DNA of 13,566 nt from a bacterium UBP11_UBA4055 (lineage in GTDB: Bacteria; UBA4055), in NCBI GenBank assembly GCA_002382735.1, contig DFZN01000049.1, positions 1 through 13,566 on the forward strand, written 5' to 3'. The position numbers were made by a program, and so were the translations under genes. The stretch's first letter is position 1. The number at the start of each line of letters is the position of its first letter. Below the pieces are notes generated by a model, which was not told where the DNA came from, ran no database searches, and was given only the letters and a program-made list of their open reading frames with translations. Shown one piece after another: positions 1-7,170 of this stretch.

Positions 1-1262
1 CTAGAATAAGTGATATAATCGAAGCTATTGATTCTCGAGAAAATAAATTGTATCCCAGAGTATATGACTTATCTCCACGCTTTATTTTAAGACTGTATAA
101 TGACAAATCTGTTATTGAAGAATTTACAAAAAGAAATCGCCAATTCGGAACTGTTGAATTTCCTGCAAATCTTGGTTCAACGCTACCAGGGTTACTAAAG
201 AGAATTCAAGACGATGCAAATATCCAGATTATTGTTGATCCGGCAACTGTACGTTTAGCCTACTCAGCTTACGCAGAAACTAAAGGAGTCAGAGAGCTGC
301 CCTACTCACCAAATGATTACAAAATAATTAGTCCTGATAATTTAAGTAATTATCGCGATCAAAAAGAATATGTTAGGAAAGTTCTAGAAAAAGAATTAGA
401 ATTAAATGCTGATATACTACTAACACCCTTTCATTACTTACATAATTCATCTTTAGGCTATAGCCCTGATAGAAATCAAATTGCAGAATGGTTCGATTTC
501 GATTGTAAGTTAGCAAAAGAAAGTATAGATTATAGGAACACAAATTGTGTTGAAAAAGACATTTATATGGGAATTTGCATTAAAGCAGATTCTTTTAACG
601 ATGAAAGATCGAAAAGGCATTTACTGAATACTATTACAGCAATTGAAAGTGACGGATTTTTGATTTATGCAGATTGCATTGACAATAATACAAATGAAAT
701 AACGCTTTTCAATTACATTCATTTCTTATCGGAGCTACAAAGATGGACAAAAAAGCCTGTAGTAGCTGGAAGGATAAACTCGGGGTTAGGTCTCGGACTT
801 TTATCTCTAGGAATCGCAGGATATACATCAGGGACTGCAAGATTTGAAAGTTTTTATGAAGGATTATATAGTGAATCAACAGAATCTTATAATATGTATA
901 TCAGATATTATTTTCCTGAATTACTAAGTACTGTTGCAATCAATAGGAAAACTCCAACAAAATATAATCAGATTACAAGCGTAATAGGATCATGTAAATG
1001 TTATTATTGTGCAAAAAAATCTGAACCTGAAATAAGACAAGATAAAAATGTGCACCTACATTTTTTAGAGAATATATATTCTGAAATCAATTATATGCAG
1101 TCATTAAAAGAAAAAGAAAAAATCGATTATTTTTTGTATAGAATTGACACGGCAATAAAAAAGTATTCCTTACTTAAGAATGTTTTTAAATCTGACGACT
1201 ATGCATATTTATCTCGATGGAAAAATATTTTTACTAAATTTAGAGAGATCAATCATGTTTAA
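1..1262 (+). CDS. TGT-like TIM-barrel protein with zinc motif, 5' end outside window
   Basis: The reading frame is open to the left edge (first full codon at 3), so the gene is 5'-truncated; the TTG at 48 is only an internal codon. I number residues from that codon. The C-terminal third resembles tRNA-guanine transglycosylases: a barrel-strand segment PVVAGRINSGLGLGLLSLGI (about 236-256, compare the G-V-G...GID stretch of TGT), then C316-x-C318-x2-C321, the TGT zinc motif, with possible fourth ligands H336 or H338. Family members exchange guanine for a 7-deazaguanine in tRNA or, in the DpdA branch, in DNA. The residue aligning with the TGT nucleophile Asp appears to be Thr260, so the chemistry may differ; D64, D209 and D212 are other acidic candidates. 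It overlaps the next gene by 8 bp and is much richer in A+T than genes after 1973. Fold assignment is by eye and moderate; the DNA-modification role is inference. Confidence 0.55.
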   Translation, partial: RISDIIEAIDSRENKLYPRVYDLSPRFILRLYNDKSVIEEFTKRNRQFGTVEFPANLGSTLPGLLKRIQDDANIQIIVDPATVRLAYSAYAETKGVRELPYSPNDYKIISPDNLSNYRDQKEYVRKVLEKELELNADILLTPFHYLHNSSLGYSPDRNQIAEWFDFDCKLAKESIDYRNTNCVEKDIYMGICIKADSFNDERSKRHLLNTITAIESDGFLIYADCIDNNTNEITLFNYIHFLSELQRWTKKPVVAGRINSGLGLGLLSLGIAGYTSGTARFESFYEGLYSESTESYNMYIRYYFPELLSTVAINRKTPTKYNQITSVIGSCKCYYCAKKSEPEIRQDKNVHLHFLENIYSEINYMQSLKEKEKIDYFLYRIDTAIKKYSLLKNVFKSDDYAYLSRWKNIFTKFREINHV

Positions 1263-1887
1263 GTATGAAAAAGATATGATCCCCATACTTGGAGAAGAAT
1301 TATCGAAATTGTATAATACTAAACACTTTTTTTACGAATTTGACAGTGGTAATGGTGTTGCTGATATAGTTTTAGCTGTTGATGTGGATTGCAGGAATTA
1401 CACGATAGTAGATTACGATCTTATGTTTGTTATTATGAATTCTTTTAATAGGATGAATAAGAAAATAAAAATAAAAGAATTTTTAAAAAACACTTTTCTA
1501 AACAAGAAAAAGGCTGTGAGCTTACTAGATTTTCTTGAAATGAACGGATATACAGAGAAGATAGACACAAATTACATTCTTATTAAATCTAAATATACTC
1601 CTCCAATAAAACAAATAATTTCAATTGAAGCAAAGTTGTCAGATTGGAAGAGTGGATTCTATCAAGCTCTTAGATATAAAGTTTACTCACATAAAAGTTA
1701 CTTAGCTATAAGTGAAGAGTTTGCTCATAGAGTAGATAAAGATTTGTTGTTACAAAATAATATTGGGTTGATTATAGTTTCCGAAGATAAAATTTCTATA
1801 TCGATAGAAGCAAAAAGTAATAAACCGTCAGATAGTATAGCTCAAGCTTATTTATCCGAAAAAATGGCTGATATGGTTTTTGCTTAA
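1255..1887 (+). CDS. PD-(D/E)XK nuclease-like protein with winged-helix-like insert
   Basis: The protein has 210 residues. I chose ATG 1255, which overlaps the upstream stop (ATGTTTAA) and gives translational coupling; the in-frame ATG at 1180 lies deep inside the upstream gene. Visible motifs fit a PD-(D/E)XK fold: D37 in GVADIVLA, E125-A-K127 in IISIEAKL, then a helix with Q137 and Y141 (QALRY), followed by strand SYLAI and a late strand GLIIVS. Between D37 and E125 sits a roughly 55-residue segment (about 57-111) with helix-helix-strand character (IKEFLKN...AVSLLDFLEMNGYTE...NYILI), like a small winged helix. Such folds occur in restriction, repair and defence nucleases. Coupling to the TGT-like gene suggests the two proteins act together, perhaps recognising or cutting modified or unmodified nucleic acid. 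A non-catalytic binding role is possible. Base use is very A+T-rich, suggesting transfer. Confidence 0.6.
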   Translation: MFKYEKDMIPILGEELSKLYNTKHFFYEFDSGNGVADIVLAVDVDCRNYTIVDYDLMFVIMNSFNRMNKKIKIKEFLKNTFLNKKKAVSLLDFLEMNGYTEKIDTNYILIKSKYTPPIKQIISIEAKLSDWKSGFYQALRYKVYSHKSYLAISEEFAHRVDKDLLLQNNIGLIIVSEDKISISIEAKSNKPSDSIAQAYLSEKMADMVFA

Positions 1888-1908
1888 CAATACCCGTCAT
1901 CTTTCCAT

Positions 1909-1937
1909 TTTCCAATAATGATTTTTTATCTTATATT
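1909..1937 (+). promoter_or_regulatory. Possible sigma70-like promoter for the 1973 gene
   Basis: TTTCCA (1909-1914, four of six matches to TTGACA) lies 17 bp before TATATT (1932-1937, five of six matches to TATAAT). The expected start of transcription is near 1944. A short inverted repeat, CGGTT-5 bp-AACCG (1942-1956), would then lie at the start of the leader. This is the only gap between the A+T-rich pair and the next gene. The -35 match is weak. Confidence 0.35.
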
Positions 1938-1972
1938 TATGCGGTTATATAAACCGATGGAAGGATTGAAGT

Positions 1973-3190
1973 ATGAAAAAAGAAGAATTTGCAGAAATAG
2001 AGAAAGTTTGCGAAACTAATTCCGAACTGATAAATTCATTCGTGGATGAGTTTCTTATTTATTTTTGTTCGGAAAGGGAAGGACTTGACAGGCAGTTTGC
2101 GAGGCAGTTCGGTAAATATGCGAAATTGTTAGATAGTATGCCTGAAGACTGGCCGATGAGGCTTGCTGCGCAATATATGGCATTTCAGCTTTTTAAGAAA
2201 GACGGGCATGCAAAGAAATATGTGTTTTTAAACGAGATTCGTTCAAGAAACGAAGAGGAAAAGCTGTTTCTGAGTGAACATATAGCTGTACCGTGGAGAT
2301 TTACTTTTTGCACCGTCAGATCGAATCCTGAAACGAATTTCTTTGTTATTGAAGATATACCCACCGGAGAAGAGTATTTTTTGTATTCGCCGGGGCTTCA
2401 GGATATTATCGAAAAAGAGCCTGGTGTCAGTTATTTTTTGTACCTGATCGGATTTAACGGGAAATGCTGGCAGTCTTACGGCCCTCATGTTTATTATAAA
2501 GGATTTACACCTGCCGATATTGTATTTTTCTCAAAAATGGTAAGACCGGGCACGAATTCAATTGAAAAATTAGGGGAAGCGATAAACGCGGATCCTCTGC
2601 CTTTTTGCGCACTGTTCGCCCGTTCCAATTTTCCTTTATCGGTTCACGGAAAAGACATGATTACAAATAATCAGTCAGAATTTAGAAACATTAGGTTTTT
2701 TCCTGATAAACTCTCGGCTAAATTCAGCGTTGCTGAAAAAGACCGTATCTTTAAGATAGAGCTAAAAAGGTGGAATCATTTTCCTCATTTCGCTTGCTGT
2801 TATTTCAACCTGAATAAAAAACATCTTGTACTTTACTCGATGACCGCAAGAGGCTATGATAAGCTGATCGAAGAATTGGCCGGTTCAGGCTATGAATTCC
2901 CTAAAGAACCTCAGAACGAAGTCACTATGAACATGATCATGACAGCCGAAGAGATTTTCGGAAGAAAAATCAATCTGAATCCATACGAAGAGCTTTTTGA
3001 AAAACCTCAAACGGCGGAACAATCTGACGAGATGAATAAAATCAATGAATTTGTGGGTTATATGGTTGAAGCGAACAACAGAAAAACGAAATTCGATCTC
3101 GAAAAATGCGCCGAGAAGTGCGGCCTTGATTTAGAAAATGCAAAATCCATTGCGGAACAAATGGGAAAAATGCTGAGCAAATATAATTGA
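1973..3190 (+). CDS. Unrecognised 405-residue cytoplasmic protein
   Basis: I do not recognise this family. The ATG at 1973 has AAGGA at 1961-1965, seven bases upstream. There is no signal peptide and no membrane segment. The N-terminal 90 residues look helical (NSELINSFVDEFLIYF, then MRLAAQYMAFQLF). A middle part of about 100-180 looks like an alternating strand domain rich in aromatics (WRFTFCTV, NFFVIEDI, EYFLYSPG, SYFLYLIGFNGKCWQSYG). A second strand-rich part, about 240-290, contains FKIELKRWNHFPHF. The C-terminal 60 residues are charged, helical and Lys/Glu-rich. Cysteines are scattered and form no obvious metal motif. The stop codon TGA overlaps the ribosome binding site of the permease gene that follows, so it is probably co-transcribed with it and with rsmA. 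Codon use is intermediate between the A+T-rich genes before it and the permease gene after it. It is surely coding; the function is unknown. Confidence 0.85.
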   Translation: MKKEEFAEIEKVCETNSELINSFVDEFLIYFCSEREGLDRQFARQFGKYAKLLDSMPEDWPMRLAAQYMAFQLFKKDGHAKKYVFLNEIRSRNEEEKLFLSEHIAVPWRFTFCTVRSNPETNFFVIEDIPTGEEYFLYSPGLQDIIEKEPGVSYFLYLIGFNGKCWQSYGPHVYYKGFTPADIVFFSKMVRPGTNSIEKLGEAINADPLPFCALFARSNFPLSVHGKDMITNNQSEFRNIRFFPDKLSAKFSVAEKDRIFKIELKRWNHFPHFACCYFNLNKKHLVLYSMTARGYDKLIEELAGSGYEFPKEPQNEVTMNMIMTAEEIFGRKINLNPYEELFEKPQTAEQSDEMNKINEFVGYMVEANNRKTKFDLEKCAEKCGLDLENAKSIAEQMGKMLSKYN

Positions 3191-3196
3191 GGTATC

Positions 3197-3952
3197 ATGG
3201 AATTCTCGATGCTTACATATTTCTTGTTGTTTTTATCAGGCGCGGCGGCGGGTTTTATTGATTCTGTCGCGGGCGGGGGAGGTCTTATTACTCTGCCTGC
3301 ACTGCTTCTTGCGGGTCTTCCGCCTCAGATGGCTCTCGGTACGAACAAACTTCAGTCGAGCTTCGGATCGATAACTTCGTCATATCACTATATTACAGGC
3401 GGAAAGGCTGACCTCAAGACCGCCCGCACCGGGATCATTTTCACTTTCATCGGAGCCGCCGCGGGTACTGTTGCGGTTCAGATAACGAGCAACGAGTTCT
3501 TGGAGAAGCTTATCCCGTTCCTTCTGATGGGAGTGCTCGTTTATCTGCTGGTATCGCCGAAGGCGGGGGAGATAGAACGGGAAAAGCGGATGAGCACAAA
3601 ATGGTTCTATGTGATCTTCGGACTGCTCATCGGCTTTTACGACGGGTACTTCGGCCCGGGAACGGGAGCGTTCTGGGTGATCCTGATCGTATTCTTTCTC
3701 GGTCACGAGATGGTAAAAGCGACCGCCTACACTAAGGTAATGAATTTTACCAGCAATATAACCGCGCTGATATTCTTCGCGATCGGCGGAAAAATGGTTT
3801 TCATTCCGGGTTTCGTTATGGCGGCCGGTGAGATAGTCGGAGCCACGCTCGGGTCAAAGATGGTGATAAAGAACGGCGTAAAATTCATCAAGCCCTTCTT
3901 CTACACTATCGTCGTAATAATTATAATTTCGCTCTTCCATAAACACTATTAA
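3197..3952 (+). CDS. TSUP (TauE/SafE, YfcA-like) membrane permease
   Basis: A 251-residue, very hydrophobic inner-membrane protein with about eight predicted membrane segments. It carries the paired half-repeat signatures of the sulfite exporter TauE/SafE (DUF81) family: GFIDSVAGGGG (19-29) with ALGTNKLQ (46-53) in the first half, and GFYDGYFGPGTG (146-157) with TKVMNFTSN (179-187) in the second, closest to the YfcA subgroup. Known family members move small anions such as sulfite, sulfoacetate or other organosulfur compounds; nothing here fixes the substrate. The ribosome binding site TGAGG (3188-3192) overlaps the stop of the preceding gene, and rsmA starts 7 bp after this stop, so the three genes form one unit. 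The gene is visibly richer in G+C than its neighbours. The family call is firm; the substrate is unknown. Confidence 0.92.
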   Translation: MEFSMLTYFLLFLSGAAAGFIDSVAGGGGLITLPALLLAGLPPQMALGTNKLQSSFGSITSSYHYITGGKADLKTARTGIIFTFIGAAAGTVAVQITSNEFLEKLIPFLLMGVLVYLLVSPKAGEIEREKRMSTKWFYVIFGLLIGFYDGYFGPGTGAFWVILIVFFLGHEMVKATAYTKVMNFTSNITALIFFAIGGKMVFIPGFVMAAGEIVGATLGSKMVIKNGVKFIKPFFYTIVVIIIISLFHKHY

Positions 3953-3959
3953 GGCTGAT

Positions 3960-4763
3960 ATGACTTATCTTAAAATGAAAAAATCGCTCGGGCAGAACTT
4001 TCTTAAGGATGAATTTTATATTTCGAAAATAATTGACTCGTTTGAATTGAAACCGGACGATACTGTTCTCGAGATCGGACCGGGCGGCGGAGCTCTTACT
4101 TCGAGGCTTTCGGGGAAGGTTAAAAAACTGTATGCTGTCGAGATAGACCAGAGACTGATAGAAGGCCTGAACGAGAAGATCGGCGAAGAAAATATCGATC
4201 TCTTCAACGAGGATTTTTTAAAATTCGACTTTGAGAAAAATGTAAGTGAGGATAATGTCAAGTTCGTCGGTAACCTGCCGTACCATGTGACAAGCCCGAT
4301 CATTTTTAAGGTTATGGAGCTCGCTTCGGAACTGAATAAAACTTCGAGGAAGATACAGTCCCTCACAATAATGATACAGAAAGAAGTAGCCGAAAGGATT
4401 GTAGCCAAAGTCAGCACGAAAAGTTACGGAGTATTGAGTATCTTCACCCGCTTTTTCTGTGAACCTGAAATATTGTTCGACATTCCTCCCGAAGCTTTTT
4501 ACCCGAAACCCAAGATAGTTTCCTCCATGATCAGACTCAATTTCAATATCGGTAACGGTAACCTTGACAAAGTTAAAGACTATAAACTTTTTCGTTCTAT
4601 TGTTAAAACGACCTTTCTCAACAGGCGGAAAATGCTCAGGAATACCTTGAAACCCTTTGTAGCTGATATGTCGGCAGTCAGATCGGTCGAAGTCGTCAAA
4701 AGACCTGAAAATTTAAGCGTAGGGGATTTTATAGAACTGTCAAACGAAATCTTTTTAATGTAA
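3960..4763 (+). CDS. rsmA: 16S rRNA adenine dimethyltransferase RsmA (KsgA)
   Basis: RsmA dimethylates two adjacent adenines in the 3'-end hairpin (helix 45) of 16S rRNA, using S-adenosylmethionine, during late assembly of the small ribosomal subunit. The 267-residue length is normal. Visible are the N-terminal KKSLGQNFLKD (7-17), the SAM-binding motif VLEIGPGGGALT (36-47), the acidic ribose-binding E61 in YAVEID, and the catalytic NLPY at 105-108 followed by HVTSPI. The C-terminal part (about 195-267) contains the Arg/Lys-rich helix FLNRRKMLRNTLKP typical of the RNA-binding domain. AAGG at 3951-3954 overlaps the permease stop codon and supports ATG 3960; an in-frame ATG at 3975 is a less well spaced alternative. 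It is a housekeeping gene co-transcribed with the two upstream genes. Confidence 0.97.
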   Translation: MTYLKMKKSLGQNFLKDEFYISKIIDSFELKPDDTVLEIGPGGGALTSRLSGKVKKLYAVEIDQRLIEGLNEKIGEENIDLFNEDFLKFDFEKNVSEDNVKFVGNLPYHVTSPIIFKVMELASELNKTSRKIQSLTIMIQKEVAERIVAKVSTKSYGVLSIFTRFFCEPEILFDIPPEAFYPKPKIVSSMIRLNFNIGNGNLDKVKDYKLFRSIVKTTFLNRRKMLRNTLKPFVADMSAVRSVEVVKRPENLSVGDFIELSNEIFLM

Positions 4764-4773
4764 AAAATTAATT

Positions 4774-4790
4774 TGACTTTTTTCAAGTCA
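4774..4790 (+). terminator. Possible weak terminator hairpin after rsmA
   Basis: TGACTT (4774-4779) and AAGTCA (4785-4790) form a six-base-pair stem around a TTTTC loop. It is followed by a pyrimidine-rich but interrupted T stretch (CTTACTTTCTTT). The stem is short and has few G-C pairs, so termination would be partial. The overlapping TTGACT could instead be a -35 box, but no good -10 lies at the right distance. Confidence 0.3.
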
Positions 4791-4826
4791 CTTACTTTCT
4801 TTAGATGCAGAGATTAATTAAAGTGT

Positions 4827-4830
4827 GGAG
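4827..4830 (+). promoter_or_regulatory. Ribosome binding site deciding the start at 4838
   Basis: GGAG ends seven bases before ATG 4838. The in-frame ATG at 4805 has no purine-rich sequence at a proper distance; the ten bases before it are pyrimidine-rich. The later start also removes eleven residues that do not look like the aminotransferase N-terminus. Confidence 0.7.
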
Positions 4831-4837
4831 TTTAAAA

Positions 4838-6052
4838 ATGGTAAAAGATTTCGAACAACTGTTATCAGAAAGCTCAAAAAGGATGAAGAAATCCGCTATT
4901 AGAGAGCTTCTGAAGCTTACAAACAAGCCCGGCCTTATTTCCTTTGCAGGCGGACTGCCCTCACCTTTAACATTTCCGACAGAGCAACTGAAAGAAATAT
5001 CCTGCGAAGTTCTTGAAAATGACGGACCTTCGGCTCTTCAGTATTCGACGACCGAAGGAGATTCTGACCTGAGAAAGATCCTCGCGGAAAGATACGCTGC
5101 TCAGGGACTGAAGATCACTCAGGACAATCTTGTAATCGTCACTTCATCACAGCAGGCTCTCGATCTGATACCGAAAGTCCTGATCGACAGGGGAGACAAG
5201 ATCATCGTCGGACTGCCTTCATATCTCGGCGGACTTCAGTCTTTCCATAATTACGGCGCGAAGATGATAGGTGTCAAGCATGATAAGTACGGTATGAACT
5301 CTGAAAAACTTGAGGAAGAACTGAAGCTTCTTCACGATATCGGAGAAAAACCGAAGTTCGTTTACATCATTCCTGATTTTCAGAACCCCGCCGGAGTTAC
5401 AATGCCTGAATGGAGAAGGATCGAGATCATAGAAATATGCAAAAAATACGATGTTTTGATAGTTGAAGACAGCCCTTACAGGGAACTCAGGTTCGAAGGA
5501 GAACCTCAGAAGACAATTTATCAGCTGGCAGACGATGGCAGGGTGCTGCTTCTGGGAACATTCTCCAAAGTATTTGTTCCGGGATTCAGGATAGGATGGG
5601 TTATCGGTCATCCCGTGGTAATTGACAGGATAGTTATGGCTAAACAGTCCACAGACCTCTGTACCTCCTCTTTCGTTCAGAAAATTGCCGCAAGATATAT
5701 CGAGAAGGGTTATTTCGACAAAAATCTTCAGAATATAATCTCATTGTACAAAGAGAAGAAAGATGTGATGATGAAAGCGTTCGAAGACTATCTCCCGGAG
5801 GGTGTTACATGGACAAATCCCGAAGGAGGTCTTTTCCTTTTCGTAACTCTGCCCGAATGGATGGATGCGGAGGAGCTGTTCCTGACGGCGGTCGAGAATA
5901 ATGTCGCGTTCGTAATAGGTAAAGTATTCCACTGCGACGACAGCGGTAAGAATACGATGAGGATCAATTTCTCTTATGCATCGAAAGAAGAGATCGTAGA
6001 AGGCGTAAAAAGGCTGGGTAAGGCAATAAAGGACATGATGGATAAAAAATAA
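4838..6052 (+). CDS. PLP-dependent class I/II aminotransferase (LysN/2-aminoadipate type)
   Basis: A 404-residue fold-type I enzyme that transfers amino groups between an amino acid and a 2-oxoacid. Residues from ATG 4838: the N-terminal substrate loop ISFAGGLPSPLTFP, the GDxxLR-type stretch YSTTEGDSDLRK, N183 in FQNPAG, D211 and Y214 in VEDSPY (pyridine nitrogen and phenolate contacts), the Schiff-base lysine K244 in GTFSKVFVPGFRIGW, and R375 in MRINFSY, which would hold the substrate carboxylate. The pattern fits the LysN/aromatic/2-aminoadipate subgroup, also seen as the catalytic half of MocR regulators, but there is no DNA-binding domain here. The gene is followed 18 bp later by a branched-chain aminotransferase, suggesting a broad-specificity amino acid transaminase in the same pathway space. 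Family is firm; exact substrate is open (2-aminoadipate, aromatic, valine/leucine). Confidence 0.9.
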   Translation: MVKDFEQLLSESSKRMKKSAIRELLKLTNKPGLISFAGGLPSPLTFPTEQLKEISCEVLENDGPSALQYSTTEGDSDLRKILAERYAAQGLKITQDNLVIVTSSQQALDLIPKVLIDRGDKIIVGLPSYLGGLQSFHNYGAKMIGVKHDKYGMNSEKLEEELKLLHDIGEKPKFVYIIPDFQNPAGVTMPEWRRIEIIEICKKYDVLIVEDSPYRELRFEGEPQKTIYQLADDGRVLLLGTFSKVFVPGFRIGWVIGHPVVIDRIVMAKQSTDLCTSSFVQKIAARYIEKGYFDKNLQNIISLYKEKKDVMMKAFEDYLPEGVTWTNPEGGLFLFVTLPEWMDAEELFLTAVENNVAFVIGKVFHCDDSGKNTMRINFSYASKEEIVEGVKRLGKAIKDMMDKK

Positions 6053-6070
6053 TTTCCGGAGGGATAAAGT

Positions 6071-7090
6071 ATGGAAAAAGCGAATATAGAATGGGACAAA
6101 CTCGGATTTTCCTATATTAAAACAGATAAAAGATTTATCACGCACTGGAAAGACGGTAAATGGGATGAAGGGAGGCTTGTAGAGGATAATCAGATAACTA
6201 TAAGCGAATCTTCAACGGTATTCCATTACGGTCAGTGCTGCTTTGAAGGAATGAAGGCATACACGGCAAAGGACGAAAGAGTGCTGCTTTTCAGACCTGA
6301 CGAGAACGCTAAGAGGATGGTAAAAAGCTGTCAGCGCGTGCTTATGACAGAATTTCCGACGGAGCGGTTCGTTGACGCCTGCAGGCAGGTGGTAAGAGCT
6401 AACATGAAGTTCGTGCCTCCGTACGGAATGGGCGCGAGCCTTTACTTAAGACCGTTCATGATCGGTACAGGGGACAACCTCGGAGTCCGTCCTGCACCGG
6501 AATATATTTTCTCGGTTTTCTGTTCACCTGTCGGCCCGTATTTCAAAGGGGGACTCGCTCCCGTCAGCTTCATCACATCAGAATACGACAGGGCCGCTCC
6601 GAACGGCACGGGCGCCGCTAAGGTCGGCGGTAACTATACCGGAAGCCTGCTCCCGCACGAGATCGCCGTCAAAGCAGGTTATGCGGATTGTATATACCTC
6701 GATCCTACCACACACACAAAGATCGAAGAGGTCGGAGCCGCGAATTTCTTCGGAATTACTCACGATAATGTGTTCGTAACTCCAAGATCACCGTCCATCC
6801 TTCCTTCGATAACAAAGTATTCTCTGCTTCATGTGGCAAAAGAATATCTCGGCTTGAAAACCGAAGAGAGGGATGTGTTCGTTGATAAGCTGGACGAATT
6901 CAAAGAGGCGGGAGCCTGCGGTACCGCGGCGGTCATATCACCGATAGGGGGGATCATGCACAAAGGGAAATATCATGTATTCCATTCAGAGACAGAAGTC
7001 GGCCCGATCACAAGAAAACTCTACGACACCCTGACCGGTATCCAGTCAGGAGATATAAAAGGCCCGGACGGATGGGTCGTTGAAGTATAA
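6071..7090 (+). CDS. ilvE: Branched-chain amino acid aminotransferase IlvE
   Basis: This fold-type IV PLP enzyme interconverts leucine, isoleucine and valine with their 2-oxoacids, using 2-oxoglutarate/glutamate. At 339 residues it is of the longer BCAT type also found in eukaryotes and many bacteria, not the roughly 300-residue E. coli type. Visible motifs are FHYGQCCFEGMKAY (51-64) with LLFRPDENAKRM, the catalytic lysine K184 in GAAKVGGNY, E220 in EEVGAANFF, and a late glycine-rich GACGTAAVISPIGG that resembles the GTGTA phosphate-binding segment. A strong GGAGGG (6058-6063) sits seven bases before the ATG, and the upstream aminotransferase ends 18 bp earlier, so the two are one transcript, ended by the hairpin at 7098-7126. 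The family call is firm. Confidence 0.95.
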   Translation: MEKANIEWDKLGFSYIKTDKRFITHWKDGKWDEGRLVEDNQITISESSTVFHYGQCCFEGMKAYTAKDERVLLFRPDENAKRMVKSCQRVLMTEFPTERFVDACRQVVRANMKFVPPYGMGASLYLRPFMIGTGDNLGVRPAPEYIFSVFCSPVGPYFKGGLAPVSFITSEYDRAAPNGTGAAKVGGNYTGSLLPHEIAVKAGYADCIYLDPTTHTKIEEVGAANFFGITHDNVFVTPRSPSILPSITKYSLLHVAKEYLGLKTEERDVFVDKLDEFKEAGACGTAAVISPIGGIMHKGKYHVFHSETEVGPITRKLYDTLTGIQSGDIKGPDGWVVEV

Positions 7091-7097
7091 ACTTAAG

Positions 7098-7126
7098 GGG
7101 AGTTCGATATGAACTCCCTTTTTTTT
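7098..7126 (+). terminator. Intrinsic terminator after ilvE
   Basis: GGGAGTTC (7098-7105) and GAACTCCC (7111-7118) form a perfect eight-base-pair stem around a GATAT loop, followed directly by eight T residues (7119-7126). This is a textbook rho-independent terminator, eight bases after the ilvE stop codon. Confidence 0.93.
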
Positions 7127-7127
7127 G

Positions 7128-7156
7128 TTGTAAGTTTCCGCTCCTGTTGTTATATT
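7128..7156 (+). promoter_or_regulatory. Sigma70-like promoter for the acyltransferase gene
   Basis: TTGTAA (7128-7133) and TATATT (7151-7156) are separated by exactly 17 bp, starting just after the ilvE terminator. Transcription would start near 7163, ahead of the ribosome binding site at 7171-7175. The -10 box covers the in-frame TTG at 7155, which argues against that codon as a start. Confidence 0.55.
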
Positions 7157-7170
7157 GCCTGATCAAGAAA

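Noticed and set aside
48..50. TTG at 48 as start of the TGT-like gene
   Set aside because: The frame is open through the left edge with sensible protein sequence (RISDIIEAIDSRENK) and there is no ribosome binding site before 48.
1180..1254. Earlier in-frame ATG at 1180 for the nuclease-like gene
   Set aside because: It would overlap the upstream gene by 83 bp; ATG 1255 gives a normal short overlap and the extra residues look unlike the rest of the protein.
1942..1956. Inverted repeat CGGTT-5 bp-AACCG before the 1973 gene as an operator
   Set aside because: The arms are only five bases long and such repeats arise readily by chance; mentioned only as context for the possible promoter.
4773..4805. 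TTGACT at 4773 as the -35 box of a promoter for the aminotransferase pair
   Set aside because: No acceptable -10 lies 16-18 bp downstream (4795-4802 reads CTTTCTTT); the sequence is better explained as part of a small hairpin.
4805..4837. ATG 4805 as start of the class I aminotransferase
   Set aside because: No ribosome binding site before it, and GGAG is well placed for ATG 4838.
3380..6145. Minus-strand open frames (3380-3706, 4016-4417, 5219-5611, 5741-6145)
   Set aside because: They lie opposite firmly identified genes (permease, rsmA, aminotransferases), have low-complexity or unlikely protein sequence and no ribosome binding sites.
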